Below, piece by piece: positions 47,529-56,539 of a DNA stretch of 64,000 bases (its first letter is position 1; each line of letters opens with the position of its first letter). The stretch lies in contig CP128386.1 in assembly GCA_030345135.1 (NCBI GenBank), positions 4,756,548 to 4,820,547 on the forward strand, given 5' to 3'. The DNA is from Chitinophagaceae bacterium DXS. GTDB taxonomy: Bacteria; Bacteroidota; Bacteroidia; Chitinophagales; Chitinophagaceae. Made by a program: the position numbers and the translations under genes. The notes under the pieces were generated by a model that worked only from the letters and a program-made list of their open reading frames with translations, ran no database searches and was not told where the DNA came from.

Positions 47529-50477
47529 ATGAGACAACCTTTAAACGTAGTGATCTTTTTGGTCTGTATCATGGCAATGCCTTCGTTGGTATGGGCGCAA
47601 AGCAAAACGGTTACCGGAAAAATAACAGACATTAACAACGCTGTGGTGCCCGGAGCAAGTATACTTGTCAAAAATTCCAATCTTGGTGTTGCATCGGATA
47701 ATGAGGGCAAATTTCATATCGTTGTTTCACAAAACGCCGTCCTTGTTATCAACGCAACAGGATTTAAATCTCAAAGCATACCAGTTAGTGGCCTGGTTGA
47801 TGATGTTGTGATTAAGCTTGAAGAAGATGTCACCAAGCTTGATGAAGTTGTAATTACAGGGCTTGCTACCAGTGTTAAAAGAAGAAATCTCGCTAATTCA
47901 GTTGCTACCGTATCCAGTAAAGAGTTGAATGGTGTGGCGCCTGCACAAACTTTTGACGGCGCTCTTGAAGGTAAGATTCCTGGTGCATACATTAATGCCA
48001 ATACCGGTGCGCCCGGAGGCGGTATTTCTGTGAAGCTGCGCGGCGTTACTTCAGTCTACGGCAATACTCAGCCGTTATATGTAATTGATGGCGTGTTTGT
48101 TGATAATACAGCGACTTCTGCGGGTCTGAATGCTGTTACAGGTGCTGCCGCAGGAGGCAATCCCACTTCTAACCAGGATAATCCGTCAAGCCGCATTGCG
48201 GATATACCTGCGGCGGATATTGAAAATATAGAAATACTGAAAGGTGCTTCTGCTGCGGCTATTTACGGATCGAAGGCTGCGGGTGGTGTTGTAATCATAA
48301 CCACAAAAAGAGGAAAGCAGGGAAAAACCAGTGTTTCCCTTTCGCAGGATCTTGGCATTATCACAGCGAGAAAGTTTATCGGTGTGCGTCAGTTTACCGC
48401 GGACAGAGCCGCAAGTCTTTCGTCTGATAGTGCAACCAGTGCAGCTTTGCGTCAACAATTTTTAGATGCAGAGTCCGCCGGAAAAATATACGACTACGAA
48501 AAAGAGATTTATGGCAATACAGGCTTTGCCCGTAACACTGTGCTCAGCATAAGTGGCGGGGGAGAAAAGACCAGCTTCTATTTCTCCGCAGCGCAAAAGG
48601 ATGAAGAAGGTATTGTGAAAAATACGGGTTATCGCAACAGTAACCTGCGGTTGAATATTGATCATCGTATTACTGATAATATTAAGATTGGTATTACAAC
48701 CGGATATATCAATTCATCTGCAGACAGGGGCTTGTCCGGCAATGACAATACAGGTGTATCACTAGGTATAGCGCTTGCTTCAACACCAAGTTTTGCACAA
48801 CTGCATCCTGATAATTTTGGTAATTATCCCAACAATCCTTTTGCTGCATCCAATCCCTTGCAGACTATAGCTTTAATGCGTAGCAACGAGGCGGTTAACC
48901 GCTTTATTACAGGATTAAATTTTGATGCGATATTTCAAAAGAGCAATCACAGCACAACCCGTTTTATAGGTAGGGGCGGTATCGATTTTTATAACCTGGA
49001 AACAAACGCTTTGTTCCCAAGTAACCTGCAATTTCAGGCTGTAAACAAAGGAACATCCATTCAGGGGACCACAAAAAATCTCAACACCAATTATATTCTT
49101 TCTTTGGTAAATACATATGCACCCTCTGACAAGCTTTCATTTACTACTTCAGCAGGTCTTACACAGGAAACAGGAGACTATAATAATCTTCTGAACATAG
49201 CAACGCAGGTAATCTCAGGTCAGTCGAATGTTGACCAGGCCGGAGCGCTCAATTCAAAACAGTTCAGAGCGAAATTTCAGAATGATGGAATTTTTATCCA
49301 GGAAGAAGCCAGTATTGCAGAAGCCGTAAACATTACGGCTGGTGTGCGTTTTGACAGATCGAGCAATAATGGCGATGCATCCAAATATTATGTTTATCCA
49401 AAGGCCGGGATATCCTGGAACCTTACGCACAGCGGTTTGCTGAAAGGAGGTTTCTTTGATAACTTTAAATTGCGTGCTGCATACGGACAGGCCAACAACG
49501 TGCCTGCATATGGCAGTAAATTCACATCATTGGTTATCTCCAATATTGCCGGCAATCCGGGATCGTTGGTGAATACAGAAAAAGGTGACCCCAATATTAA
49601 ACCCGAACGTCAAAAAGAATTTGAAACAGGGCTGGATTTTACCATTCTGCATGGACGGTTGGGTTTCCAGTTTACTTATTATAACAAGAATATTGACGAT
49701 TTTTTAATGCTGGCAAACCTTCCCGCTTCATCTGGTTTTGCAACTGGTTGGGTAAATGCGGGTAACCTTCGCAATCGTGGTGTTGAGCTGGGGTTAAATG
49801 CGAAACCGGTCGCCTCAAAAAATGTTACATGGAACACATCTGTCAATTTCTGGCTCAACCGTTCGCTTGTAACAAAGTATATTATTCCGCCAATACCACA
49901 AGGGTCATTCGGATATGTACTGGGTTCGTTCCAGATAGAGCAGGGTAAATCCGCTACGCAAATAGTGGGATTGAACGGTGCCGGAGTTGGTGTACTGGGC
50001 GATGCTGAACCGCGTTTCCAGATGAATACATACAATGAAGTAACATTCTGGAATAAACTTAGTCTTAGATTTTTGTTGCATTGGAAAAACGGAGGAAACA
50101 ATATCAATCTAACCAATTTACAGACAGACTTTGGAGGTACCAGTGCCGATTATGATAATGTTACCAACAAGGCGGGACTGCCTGACGGAGTGTACAGAAT
50201 TACCCAGATCGGAACCAGCGCACAAATGTTTGTACAGGACGCAGGTTATTTACGTTTGCGTGAAGTAGGTGTTTTTTATTCATTTGCCAAATTGCCGGTT
50301 AAGTTCATCAAAAGCCTGAGATTAGGGGCCTCTCTCAATAACTATCTCACATTTACCAAATACAAATCTTATGATCCGGAAGTATCCAATTTTGGAACAG
50401 GATTTTCATCCGGCGTGGATGTAGACCCTTACCCGGCAAGCAAAAGAGCAAACTTTCATATTTCAATTGACTTTTAA
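47529..50477 (+). CDS. SusC/RagA-family TonB-linked transporter (AhpD-like operon)
   Basis: 982 residues. The signal peptide ends SLVWAQ, then a CarboxypepD-regulatory-like domain (GKITDINNAVVPGASILVKN), KLDEVVITGLATSVKRRNL, and a plug with LEGKIPGAYINANTGAPGGG, DGVFVDNTA and KGASAAAIYGSKAAGGVVI. The barrel occupies about residues 250-982. It lacks the classical SusC C-terminal aromatic but ends HISIDF, an outer-membrane targeting pattern. It imports an unknown nutrient with the SusD partner. Its genes follow four AhpD-like genes and an MFS gene without an intervening terminator. Confidence 0.94.
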   Translation: MRQPLNVVIFLVCIMAMPSLVWAQSKTVTGKITDINNAVVPGASILVKNSNLGVASDNEGKFHIVVSQNAVLVINATGFKSQSIPVSGLVDDVVIKLEEDVTKLDEVVITGLATSVKRRNLANSVATVSSKELNGVAPAQTFDGALEGKIPGAYINANTGAPGGGISVKLRGVTSVYGNTQPLYVIDGVFVDNTATSAGLNAVTGAAAGGNPTSNQDNPSSRIADIPAADIENIEILKGASAAAIYGSKAAGGVVIITTKRGKQGKTSVSLSQDLGIITARKFIGVRQFTADRAASLSSDSATSAALRQQFLDAESAGKIYDYEKEIYGNTGFARNTVLSISGGGEKTSFYFSAAQKDEEGIVKNTGYRNSNLRLNIDHRITDNIKIGITTGYINSSADRGLSGNDNTGVSLGIALASTPSFAQLHPDNFGNYPNNPFAASNPLQTIALMRSNEAVNRFITGLNFDAIFQKSNHSTTRFIGRGGIDFYNLETNALFPSNLQFQAVNKGTSIQGTTKNLNTNYILSLVNTYAPSDKLSFTTSAGLTQETGDYNNLLNIATQVISGQSNVDQAGALNSKQFRAKFQNDGIFIQEEASIAEAVNITAGVRFDRSSNNGDASKYYVYPKAGISWNLTHSGLLKGGFFDNFKLRAAYGQANNVPAYGSKFTSLVISNIAGNPGSLVNTEKGDPNIKPERQKEFETGLDFTILHGRLGFQFTYYNKNIDDFLMLANLPASSGFATGWVNAGNLRNRGVELGLNAKPVASKNVTWNTSVNFWLNRSLVTKYIIPPIPQGSFGYVLGSFQIEQGKSATQIVGLNGAGVGVLGDAEPRFQMNTYNEVTFWNKLSLRFLLHWKNGGNNINLTNLQTDFGGTSADYDNVTNKAGLPDGVYRITQIGTSAQMFVQDAGYLRLREVGVFYSFAKLPVKFIKSLRLGASLNNYLTFTKYKSYDPEVSNFGTGFSSGVDVDPYPASKRANFHISIDF

Positions 50478-50489
50478 ATCATCAACCAA

Positions 50490-51791
50490 ATGAAAACAGT
50501 GATCAATATATTTTCAACTATAGCTTTGAGTTCGGTTGTGATGTTTGCTTCCTGCAAAAAGGATTATGGCAATCTTAACAGCCCAACGGGTGAACAGTTC
50601 CTGAATAATGCCTCGGCAAGTGAATTAAACAACCTCGTTAGCGGAACAGAATCAGGCATGCGAAACAATATGGCATTTTACCTGGATGACGTTTGTACGA
50701 TAGGCAGGGAAGGTTACCGTTTTTCCCCTTCGGAACCCAGATATCTTACCGATCTGCTTGGAGCGAACAATGCGGTTTTAAGCGGCAGTAATTTTTATAT
50801 AAACAATCCCTGGTCTGCAAGATACCGGGTTGTAAAAAATTGTAATCTCCTTATACAGGCAGCTCAGAACTCCTCTCTGATAACAACTGCAGAGAAGAGT
50901 GGCTATATAGGTTTTGCAAGAACGATCAAAGCTTATGAGCTCCTGCTTAATCTTAATCTGACATACACTAACGGTATCAGGATTGATGTAGCAGATCCTG
51001 ACCATTTGGGGCCGATCGTTCAATACAATGAGGCGCTTCAATCCATTGCCGCTTTACTGGATTCGGGTAAGACTGATCTAGCCAACGCCACCGTGTCTTT
51101 TCCGCTCGCGGGATTTACAAAATTCAATGATGCTGCAGGGCTAATGCAGGTGAACAGGGCCATAGCAGCCCGCGTTGCCGTTTACAGGCAAAAATGGGAC
51201 GAGTCTTTGACTGATCTCAGTGAATCTTTTTTTGGATTAGCCAGGGATCTTGATCTTGGCGTGAGCCATGTATTTGGAACCGGCTCAGGTGATCAGTTAA
51301 ATCCGGCCTTCATTCCGCAAAATCAGAATGGGGAAGTGCGTGTAGCACATCCTTCCTTTGCAGCAGATATTGCTGCAAATGATGACAGGATAAATAAAGC
51401 GACTTTGCGTAATACGACTGCCTCTCTCAGTGGACTCAGCAGTAACAGGGATGTGTGGGTGTACACTTCAAGTACTGCACCAATGCCCATTATTCGCAAC
51501 GAAGAATTAATACTGATCTATGCCGAAGCAAATATCCAGGCAAATAATTTCGCCGAAGCAATAAAAGCAATCAACAGAATCCGCACCAGTCATAATCTTG
51601 CAGCTTACGGTGGTGCGCAAACAAAAGATGCCCTGATAAATGAGATGCTGCAGCAAAAAAGATATTCATTGTTTTATGAGGGTCATAGATGGATAGATCT
51701 GCGCCGTTATAACAAACTAAACACGCTGCCTATTGACAGACCGGGAGATGATGTATGGGATAAATTTCCATTGCCCGTTACCGAACAATAG
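50490..51791 (+). CDS. SusD/RagB-family lipoprotein (AhpD-like operon)
   Basis: 433 residues. Lipobox VMFASC (Cys22) followed by KKDYGNLNSPTGEQFLNNAS, typical of SusD N-termini. IKAYELLLNLNLTYTNGIRIDV corresponds to the domain that usually reads FyfdLvr.yGdvPl, and the C-terminus has LINEMLQQKRYSLFYEGHRWIDLRRYNKL, the RagB signature. It is the surface lid of the SusC channel encoded 12 bp upstream. A terminator follows, closing the seven-gene run. Confidence 0.93.
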   Translation: MKTVINIFSTIALSSVVMFASCKKDYGNLNSPTGEQFLNNASASELNNLVSGTESGMRNNMAFYLDDVCTIGREGYRFSPSEPRYLTDLLGANNAVLSGSNFYINNPWSARYRVVKNCNLLIQAAQNSSLITTAEKSGYIGFARTIKAYELLLNLNLTYTNGIRIDVADPDHLGPIVQYNEALQSIAALLDSGKTDLANATVSFPLAGFTKFNDAAGLMQVNRAIAARVAVYRQKWDESLTDLSESFFGLARDLDLGVSHVFGTGSGDQLNPAFIPQNQNGEVRVAHPSFAADIAANDDRINKATLRNTTASLSGLSSNRDVWVYTSSTAPMPIIRNEELILIYAEANIQANNFAEAIKAINRIRTSHNLAAYGGAQTKDALINEMLQQKRYSLFYEGHRWIDLRRYNKLNTLPIDRPGDDVWDKFPLPVTEQ

Positions 51792-51823
51792 GCTGTATAA
51801 ATTTCTTTCATGGGGGTAATAAT

Positions 51824-51858
51824 AAAAAAGGCTGTCTCAATGAGGCAGCTTTTCGCTT
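51824..51858 (+). terminator. Terminator of the AhpD-SusCD operon
   Basis: GCTGTCTC (51831-51838) pairs with GAGGCAGC (51842-51849) with one G-T pair. It is flanked by A6 on the left and T4-CGC-T4 on the right, 40 nt after the susD stop. Confidence 0.75.
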
Positions 51859-51924
51859 TTATTTCCGTAAAACAATAGAACAGGTCGCTGTTGTACAACC
51901 TGCAAGCCTGGTATACATAGTGTA

Positions 51925-52722
51925 TTATTCTTCGCCGGTACCGCTTACAGGAGGTGTTACTTTTCTTTTCCATCCCATATTTAAATAGAAAAACAAGCGG
52001 ATAGTATGATTCATATCATATTGATAGCCGGTATATTTCTGTTGGTAAACATTCATATAGCCAAAGTCAAAGCTTAGTGAAGGGCTGATATTTTGTTTTA
52101 TACCAAGAAAAAGCCTGTTTTGATCAAATGTGTTGTATACGACTTCTTTTCCGAAATGGATGAGTATTTCATCTGCAACAACCAATGATGGCAGGTAGTT
52201 GTTCTTGAATATTGAATAGTTGTAGTTAAACAGATAGCGCACACGATTTGTGAATCTGTAATCATTTGTTCTTTTGTCGTCGACAATTTTCTGCTGCCAT
52301 CGTTGTTCATTTCTGAATCTCTGCAAAATAACAGACCGTCTGATTTTTGATATTACCTGGAACTGTTGATATACCCGGTTTTCATTGGAAAATGTATGCC
52401 AATCGCTGCGCGATGGGGCCAGCCACATATGGGCGTAACCAAGAGAAACGGTCATGTTGTCTTTTATCCAATAATTTGCAGCGCCTCTTAAAAAGTAGAA
52501 ACTGGGATCTGCTATAAAATTGTTTCTCCTGATGTGAAAGTCTGCCAACATACCCCACCGTTCGTTGAACCGGGTTACAGTGTTGATACTTGTCCAGAAC
52601 TGAATTTGCTGATTTATCTCTTTTGGAGGTGTGGTCTGTGAAATTGTAAGCAACGGCAGACAAAGCGTTATAAGAACGGTAATCCGTTTTATTTTTTGTA
52701 TTTTATTTGTCGCCATTGTCAT
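51925..52722 (-). CDS. DUF2490 outer-membrane protein
   Basis: 265 residues. A signal peptide (LITLCLPLLTISQ) precedes a beta-strand-rich domain with QQIQFWTSINTVTRFNERWG, DFHIRRNNF, GYAHMWLAPSRSD, RFRNEQRWQQ and FGYMNVYQQK. The alternating hydrophobic pattern and the WxxxNxxxR, HEN-like and YMNVYQ motifs match DUF2490, a Bacteroidota family of likely small outer-membrane barrels. Function unknown. It converges on the SusD gene. Two starts are nearly equivalent (52722 and 52716). Confidence 0.85.
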   Translation of the reverse strand: MTMATNKIQKIKRITVLITLCLPLLTISQTTPPKEINQQIQFWTSINTVTRFNERWGMLADFHIRRNNFIADPSFYFLRGAANYWIKDNMTVSLGYAHMWLAPSRSDWHTFSNENRVYQQFQVISKIRRSVILQRFRNEQRWQQKIVDDKRTNDYRFTNRVRYLFNYNYSIFKNNYLPSLVVADEILIHFGKEVVYNTFDQNRLFLGIKQNISPSLSFDFGYMNVYQQKYTGYQYDMNHTIRLFFYLNMGWKRKVTPPVSGTGEE

Positions 52723-53040
52723 AACATCTGTTGCTTACATTAACCGATAACTTTTAAGAAAGTTCAATAAGCAAAGTTGAAAGTCAAAAAGCAAAAGTAA
52801 AAGGCAAAATATCATGTTTCGGTTTAAGGAGGTTTATTTTGAGATCTCAGCGAGGTCTTGGTCGTGACTTTTGAATTTTCAACTTTTTACTTTTGAATTA
52901 TCTTCTTTTTTTAAATTAAATATTCATGCTTTTTTGATTGTTACCCAGTTTATTAATCCAATTAATAAAAGGGTAATCAGTTGCTTTTAACAAAACATAA
53001 GTCACACGCGCGGGTATCAGATGTTACCTTTGCGTCTGTA
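52723..53040. repeat. 318-bp spacer with AAAGTCAAAAGGCAAAA words
   Basis: AAAGTTGAAAGTCAAAAAGC words (52774-52812) face TTTTGAATTTTCAACTTTTT words (52868-52905), again an inverted pair about 60 bp apart. The remainder is AT-rich and leads to the promoter element at 53025. Confidence 0.55.
53025..53032 (+). promoter_or_regulatory. -7 element TACCTTTG with likely leaderless start
   Basis: This is an exact TAnnTTTG match that ends 8 nt before the ATG at 53041, so the transcript would start at or within a few bases of the start codon. The same geometry is seen at 5628-5642. Confidence 0.45.
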
Positions 53041-53382
53041 ATGAAGAGGAATTTTGTAATCATATTATCAGTTTGTATTGCGTTACTTGTTACAGTATTC
53101 AGGATGGATACAGTGGCAAATGATCAGCACGATGGATTGGTGGTTGCAAAAGGAAAAATTTCAAAAACTTCCGAAAGTAAACTTAAGCGTGATGTGTACA
53201 TCTGTCACTCTTTAGTTGCAAAGGTTAATACTGGTAAAAATACCTCTGCGGAATTAGGCAGGGAGTCAAATAATAATTTTGAATCTGCAAATAAAGCCAA
53301 CAAAGCGCACTCACTTATGAGTTATAAGAGAGCCTGCGTTAAACAAAGGCTTTATATCCTGAATTGTGCACACCTACTGTAA
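53041..53382 (+). CDS. Small exported or membrane-anchored protein, unknown
   Basis: 113 residues from ATG 53041. The frame extends 20 codons further upstream through the promoter element, which I reject. An N-terminal hydrophobic segment (NFVIILSVCIALLVTVF) acts as signal or anchor, followed by a Lys/Ser/Asn-rich hydrophilic domain with four Cys (three in the last 65 residues). No family is recognised. It precedes the KGYY-repeat gene by 102 bp on the same strand. Confidence 0.6.
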   Translation: MKRNFVIILSVCIALLVTVFRMDTVANDQHDGLVVAKGKISKTSESKLKRDVYICHSLVAKVNTGKNTSAELGRESNNNFESANKANKAHSLMSYKRACVKQRLYILNCAHLL

Positions 53383-53484
53383 AGCGTTTTAGTTCCCGCA
53401 TTTTAACGACGCATCTACCATTTGAGGTTAAACTTAATTTGTTTCAAGAGGAGCAATTGTATTGCTTCAACTAAACTATTATCT

Positions 53485-53862
53485 ATGAAAAAGATATTAA
53501 TGGCAGTAGTATGTTTATTGACAGGCTATGGTTACTTGCATGCACAGCAGAATACAAACTATGTAAAGCAGCCGCAGGCAATTCAAAAAGGTTATTATGG
53601 AATTGGTAATAATGCAAATAAACTGGAACAAAAGACGCCGGTGGCAACACTGACTACCAATGATGTTTCCAAAGGTTATTATGCCATTAGCGACAATAAA
53701 TCAAAACTCAATTTAGTGCCCGTAGTAACAGTTGGCGGTGACAAGAAATCCTCTGCAACAAAAGGTTATTATGCTATTGGTGATAATTACAAGAAGTTAA
53801 CCACACCCGGGATTGTAGTTTTGGGAAAAAATAGCATGGGAGCGGAAGATATGCTTGATTGA
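53485..53862 (+). CDS. Secreted protein with three KGYY(A/G)I repeats
   Basis: 125 residues from ATG 53485 (signal peptide KKILMAVVCLLTGYGYLHAQ). The mature part carries three copies of a 14-residue motif: QKGYYGIGNNANKL (34-47), SKGYYAISDNKSKL (62-75) and TKGYYAIGDNYKKL (92-105), evenly spaced about 28-30 residues apart, each followed by a Val/Thr-rich stretch (PVATLTT, PVVTVGG, PGIVVLG). The repeats suggest a small periplasmic or surface binding protein. I know of no characterised family with this repeat. A terminator-like hairpin follows. Confidence 0.75.
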   Translation: MKKILMAVVCLLTGYGYLHAQQNTNYVKQPQAIQKGYYGIGNNANKLEQKTPVATLTTNDVSKGYYAISDNKSKLNLVPVVTVGGDKKSSATKGYYAIGDNYKKLTTPGIVVLGKNSMGAEDMLD

Positions 53863-53967
53863 TAATAATGGTTGTTGTTTTTTTATAAAACGTGGTTTTT
53901 AGAAAATGTTCATGATCAATGAGGCAAATGTCGATTTGCCTTTACTGTATCCTTTGAAAACAATTTA

Positions 53968-53995
53968 AATGGCCTGGCTAATTAGCCGGGCCATT
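53968..53995 (+). terminator. Hairpin after the KGYY-repeat gene
   Basis: AATGGCCTGGCT (53968-53979) pairs with AGCCGGGCCATT (53984-53995) with one G-T pair. The T content afterwards is modest (GTTGTTGT). It ends about 130 nt after the stop. Confidence 0.55.
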
Positions 53996-54096
53996 GTTGT
54001 ATTGGCGAAGTAATGTCGTTAGGTTAAACAAGCATCGTCAGCTTTGGAAGATGTATCCTTCCGTGCCAATGACAGATTACATAACATTAACAGTTT

Positions 54097-54244
54097 TTCC
54101 CGTAGGGAATTAAGCTTAGTAGAAATGTCCGAATTGAGAACATCATAGCCCGTAGGGCTTTAACCAAATAAAAGAGGCTAATGTCCTACGGACAAGAATG
54201 AGCTTGAGTATTAGGGCATCTATTAAGCTATAAGCCCTACGGGC
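54097..54244. repeat. Four mini-palindromes with GTA/TAC loops
   Basis: TTCCC-GTA-GGGAA (54097-54109), AGCCC-GTA-GGGCT (54147-54159), TGTCC-TAC-GGACA (54182-54194) and GCCC-TAC-GGGC (54234-54244). The arms differ between copies, but each stays perfectly paired. The first two have loop GTA, the last two its complement TAC. Confidence 0.65.
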
Positions 54245-54346
54245 AATCGACGAAAAGTGCACGGTTATCTTTTTCTGATGTGAAATAAAAAAATACAGTT
54301 ACACGGAGGGGCACTGAGTAGACACTGAGCTACACAGAGAATATGC

Positions 54347-55354
54347 TCAGATCATAACCAACACCGCTGCACCTTTGAGTTTCCCGTTTTTTAAATCTGA
54401 CAGGGCTTCGTTGGCTTGTTCCAGGGGATAACATTTTGTTGTTGTCCTAATGTCCACATGGGTTATAGCATCGAAGAAATTTTGTCCGTCCTGACGGGTA
54501 AGGTTTGCGACTGACATAACTTTTCTTTCTTCCCACAACAGGCTATAGGGGAATGAAGGTATGTTGCTCATATGAATTCCGCCACAGATAACGGATCCAC
54601 CCTTGCCGGTATGCTCTAACGCTTTAGGAATAAGACTTCCGGCGGGAGCGAATAGAATGCTGGCATCCAGCTTTACCGGCGGTGTTGCGGATGAATTGCC
54701 TGCCCATACAGCGCCAAGGCTTCGTGCAAATTGCTGGCCGGACTCATCGCCATCTCTCGTAAATGCGTATATGTTCTTCTGTTGTGCTACCGCCAGCTGC
54801 GTAAGTATATGCGCTGCTGCGCCAAATCCATAGATTCCAATATTGACCGCCGAAGGTGCTATCATGCTGTATGAGCGATAACCAATCAGACCAGCACATA
54901 ACAACGGTGCCGCTGAAGCATTGGCCAATGTATCTTCAAGCGGTATGCAATAATCAGCGTATGCAACAGTAAATGTTGCATAGCCGCCATTAACTGTGTA
55001 TCCCGTAAATAGAGCATCTTCGCACAGATTTTCTTTCTGCTGTAAGCAGTATCTGCATTTTCCACAGGTATGTGCCAGCCACGGCACTCCAACAACATCA
55101 CCTTCTTTTAATGCATGTACATTGGGGCCTTTTTGTACAACAGTGCCAATGATCTCATGTCCCGGAATAAGTGGAAGCTTTGGATGCATGAGCTCGCCAT
55201 CGACAATATGTAAATCCGTTCTGCATACGCCACAGGCAATCACCTTAATAAGTACTTGTTCGTCGCTGGCAACAGGTAAGGGTAAATCTTTTTGAACAAG
55301 AGATGTTTGTGCCGCTTCCAGCACCATTGCCCGCATAGTTTGTGGCAGCTTCAT
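54347..55354 (-). CDS. Zinc-dependent alcohol dehydrogenase
   Basis: 335 residues from ATG 55354. The open frame continues another 54 codons, but without family similarity. The catalytic zinc ligands are in CGVCRTDLH (Cys and His) and GHEIIG; the structural zinc site is CGKCRYCLQQKENLC. The NAD(P)-binding fold contains GIYGFGAAAHIL rather than the strict GxGxxG, and SVICGGIHMSNIP marks the substrate/cofactor loop. It oxidises or reduces an unknown alcohol or aldehyde. It is transcribed leftward, after the PNPOx-like gene on the same strand (250-bp gap). Confidence 0.93.
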   Translation of the reverse strand: MKLPQTMRAMVLEAAQTSLVQKDLPLPVASDEQVLIKVIACGVCRTDLHIVDGELMHPKLPLIPGHEIIGTVVQKGPNVHALKEGDVVGVPWLAHTCGKCRYCLQQKENLCEDALFTGYTVNGGYATFTVAYADYCIPLEDTLANASAAPLLCAGLIGYRSYSMIAPSAVNIGIYGFGAAAHILTQLAVAQQKNIYAFTRDGDESGQQFARSLGAVWAGNSSATPPVKLDASILFAPAGSLIPKALEHTGKGGSVICGGIHMSNIPSFPYSLLWEERKVMSVANLTRQDGQNFFDAITHVDIRTTTKCYPLEQANEALSDLKNGKLKGAAVLVMI

Positions 55355-55603
55355 ATAAGCTATAGTTAAACAGGTGAGAATATGTACCTCTAAATTAATC
55401 AGAAGATGGATGCAAACAAATCTGTATAGAATCAGGCGCAGTTTCCTGAAGCATTCCATCTGCACCGGTGTAGCCAAACATAAAGGGCCGCCCGTTATGC
55501 GCAGCAGCCCTGTCATTGCACCCTACGAAAACAAATTTTACGGAGCTTAAAAGCACTCCGGATTATTTAGTTATGTATATGTATATCTGAAAAAAGAATT
55601 GAG

Positions 55604-56077
55604 TCAGTTGGTGTAAGACAGTTTGATATCCTGACTTTCGTACCGGCCGGTTTTTTCTTCCACCGCAATGCGAAATATGATCCCATCAACAGATCCTTCC
55701 TCATTACCAAAAAATGGCCAGCTCGGTGTTAATTTCACCGTTTCGCTTGATATAACCGGTAATTTTCTGTGCAGTAAAAGATCCACGGCTTTTTTCCGGG
55801 GCTCGGGATCTGTTAGTTCTTCAAAACGGCCCCAGCATATTACACTTTCCCAGTTGCCCATGTTTTCCATAAGGTCCACTTCAAAGCATACCCTGGGATT
55901 TTTTCGCATCATCTCAATTTTCTTACCCTCTAAAGAATGGCAATAAATGTTTTTTCCATCATAGGCAAAGCTTATGGGTACTATGTATGTTGTGTCGTCC
56001 GCATGGCAACCTATGCGTCCGAATATTTGTTTTTTTAAGACCTCTTCAATTTGAGGGTCTGTCAATTTGCCCACCAT
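55604..56077 (-). CDS. Pyridoxamine 5'-phosphate oxidase-like flavin protein
   Basis: 157 residues. The split-barrel flavin fold is indicated by IFGRIGCHADDTTYIVPISF, KIEMMRKNPRVCFEVDLME and SVICWGRFEEL. This is the short nitroimidazole-resistance/PNPOx-like family, which binds FMN, F420 or heme; the true PdxH substrate residues are not evident. A role in redox stress is likely. Cytosolic. It precedes the alcohol dehydrogenase gene on the minus strand. Confidence 0.82.
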   Translation of the reverse strand: MVGKLTDPQIEEVLKKQIFGRIGCHADDTTYIVPISFAYDGKNIYCHSLEGKKIEMMRKNPRVCFEVDLMENMGNWESVICWGRFEELTDPEPRKKAVDLLLHRKLPVISSETVKLTPSWPFFGNEEGSVDGIIFRIAVEEKTGRYESQDIKLSYTN

Positions 56078-56539
56078 AACCCTAAATTTTTCTTAAAGTT
56101 ACTAATGGCTGATCCTGAAAATTGATGACCTGCATCACCCGGAAAGCTGTTTGTGAGCAGTAAAAGCGACAGGCGCCAGGTACAATCATTCAAATATTTT
56201 TAGCGTCTTTTGAATTATTGAATATGAGTTTGATCCATCCCGGATTTGTAGGAAATGGAAATTGAAACAGCAAAAATTTCATTGAATAATAATTACTTAC
56301 ATTTAGGCGGAATTCAGCCTTCAATTATTTCTGACAAAATTTGATGTAGTTCAGGTTGATTTTTTGTTTTAATCCGATCGTCGAGATAAGCTAACCAGTG
56401 ATATGAAGTCTTTTACACCGTCAATTGCGTGCATTTTGGCACGAAGTCATCAGTTTTGTTGCCGCTGCTATTAAGTTGCCTGAGGTATTAAAAGTCTTAA
56501 ATTAGTCACACATGGTTGTTGGTTTACAAAAGAACGCCA
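56078..56539. other. 462-bp divergent spacer without a gene
   Basis: AT-rich region between the leftward PNPOx-like gene and the rightward histidine kinase. It should hold both promoters, but no strong -33/-7 pair was found. No repeats of the kind seen elsewhere are present. Confidence 0.4.

Larger units (their letters stand above)
53863..54346. other. 484-bp spacer with a terminator and four mini-palindromes
   Basis: It contains the hairpin at 53968-53995, then an array of four short palindromes (54097-54244), then a GAGGGGCACTGAGTAGACACTGAG-like stretch near the alcohol dehydrogenase stop. There is no ORF. Confidence 0.6.
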
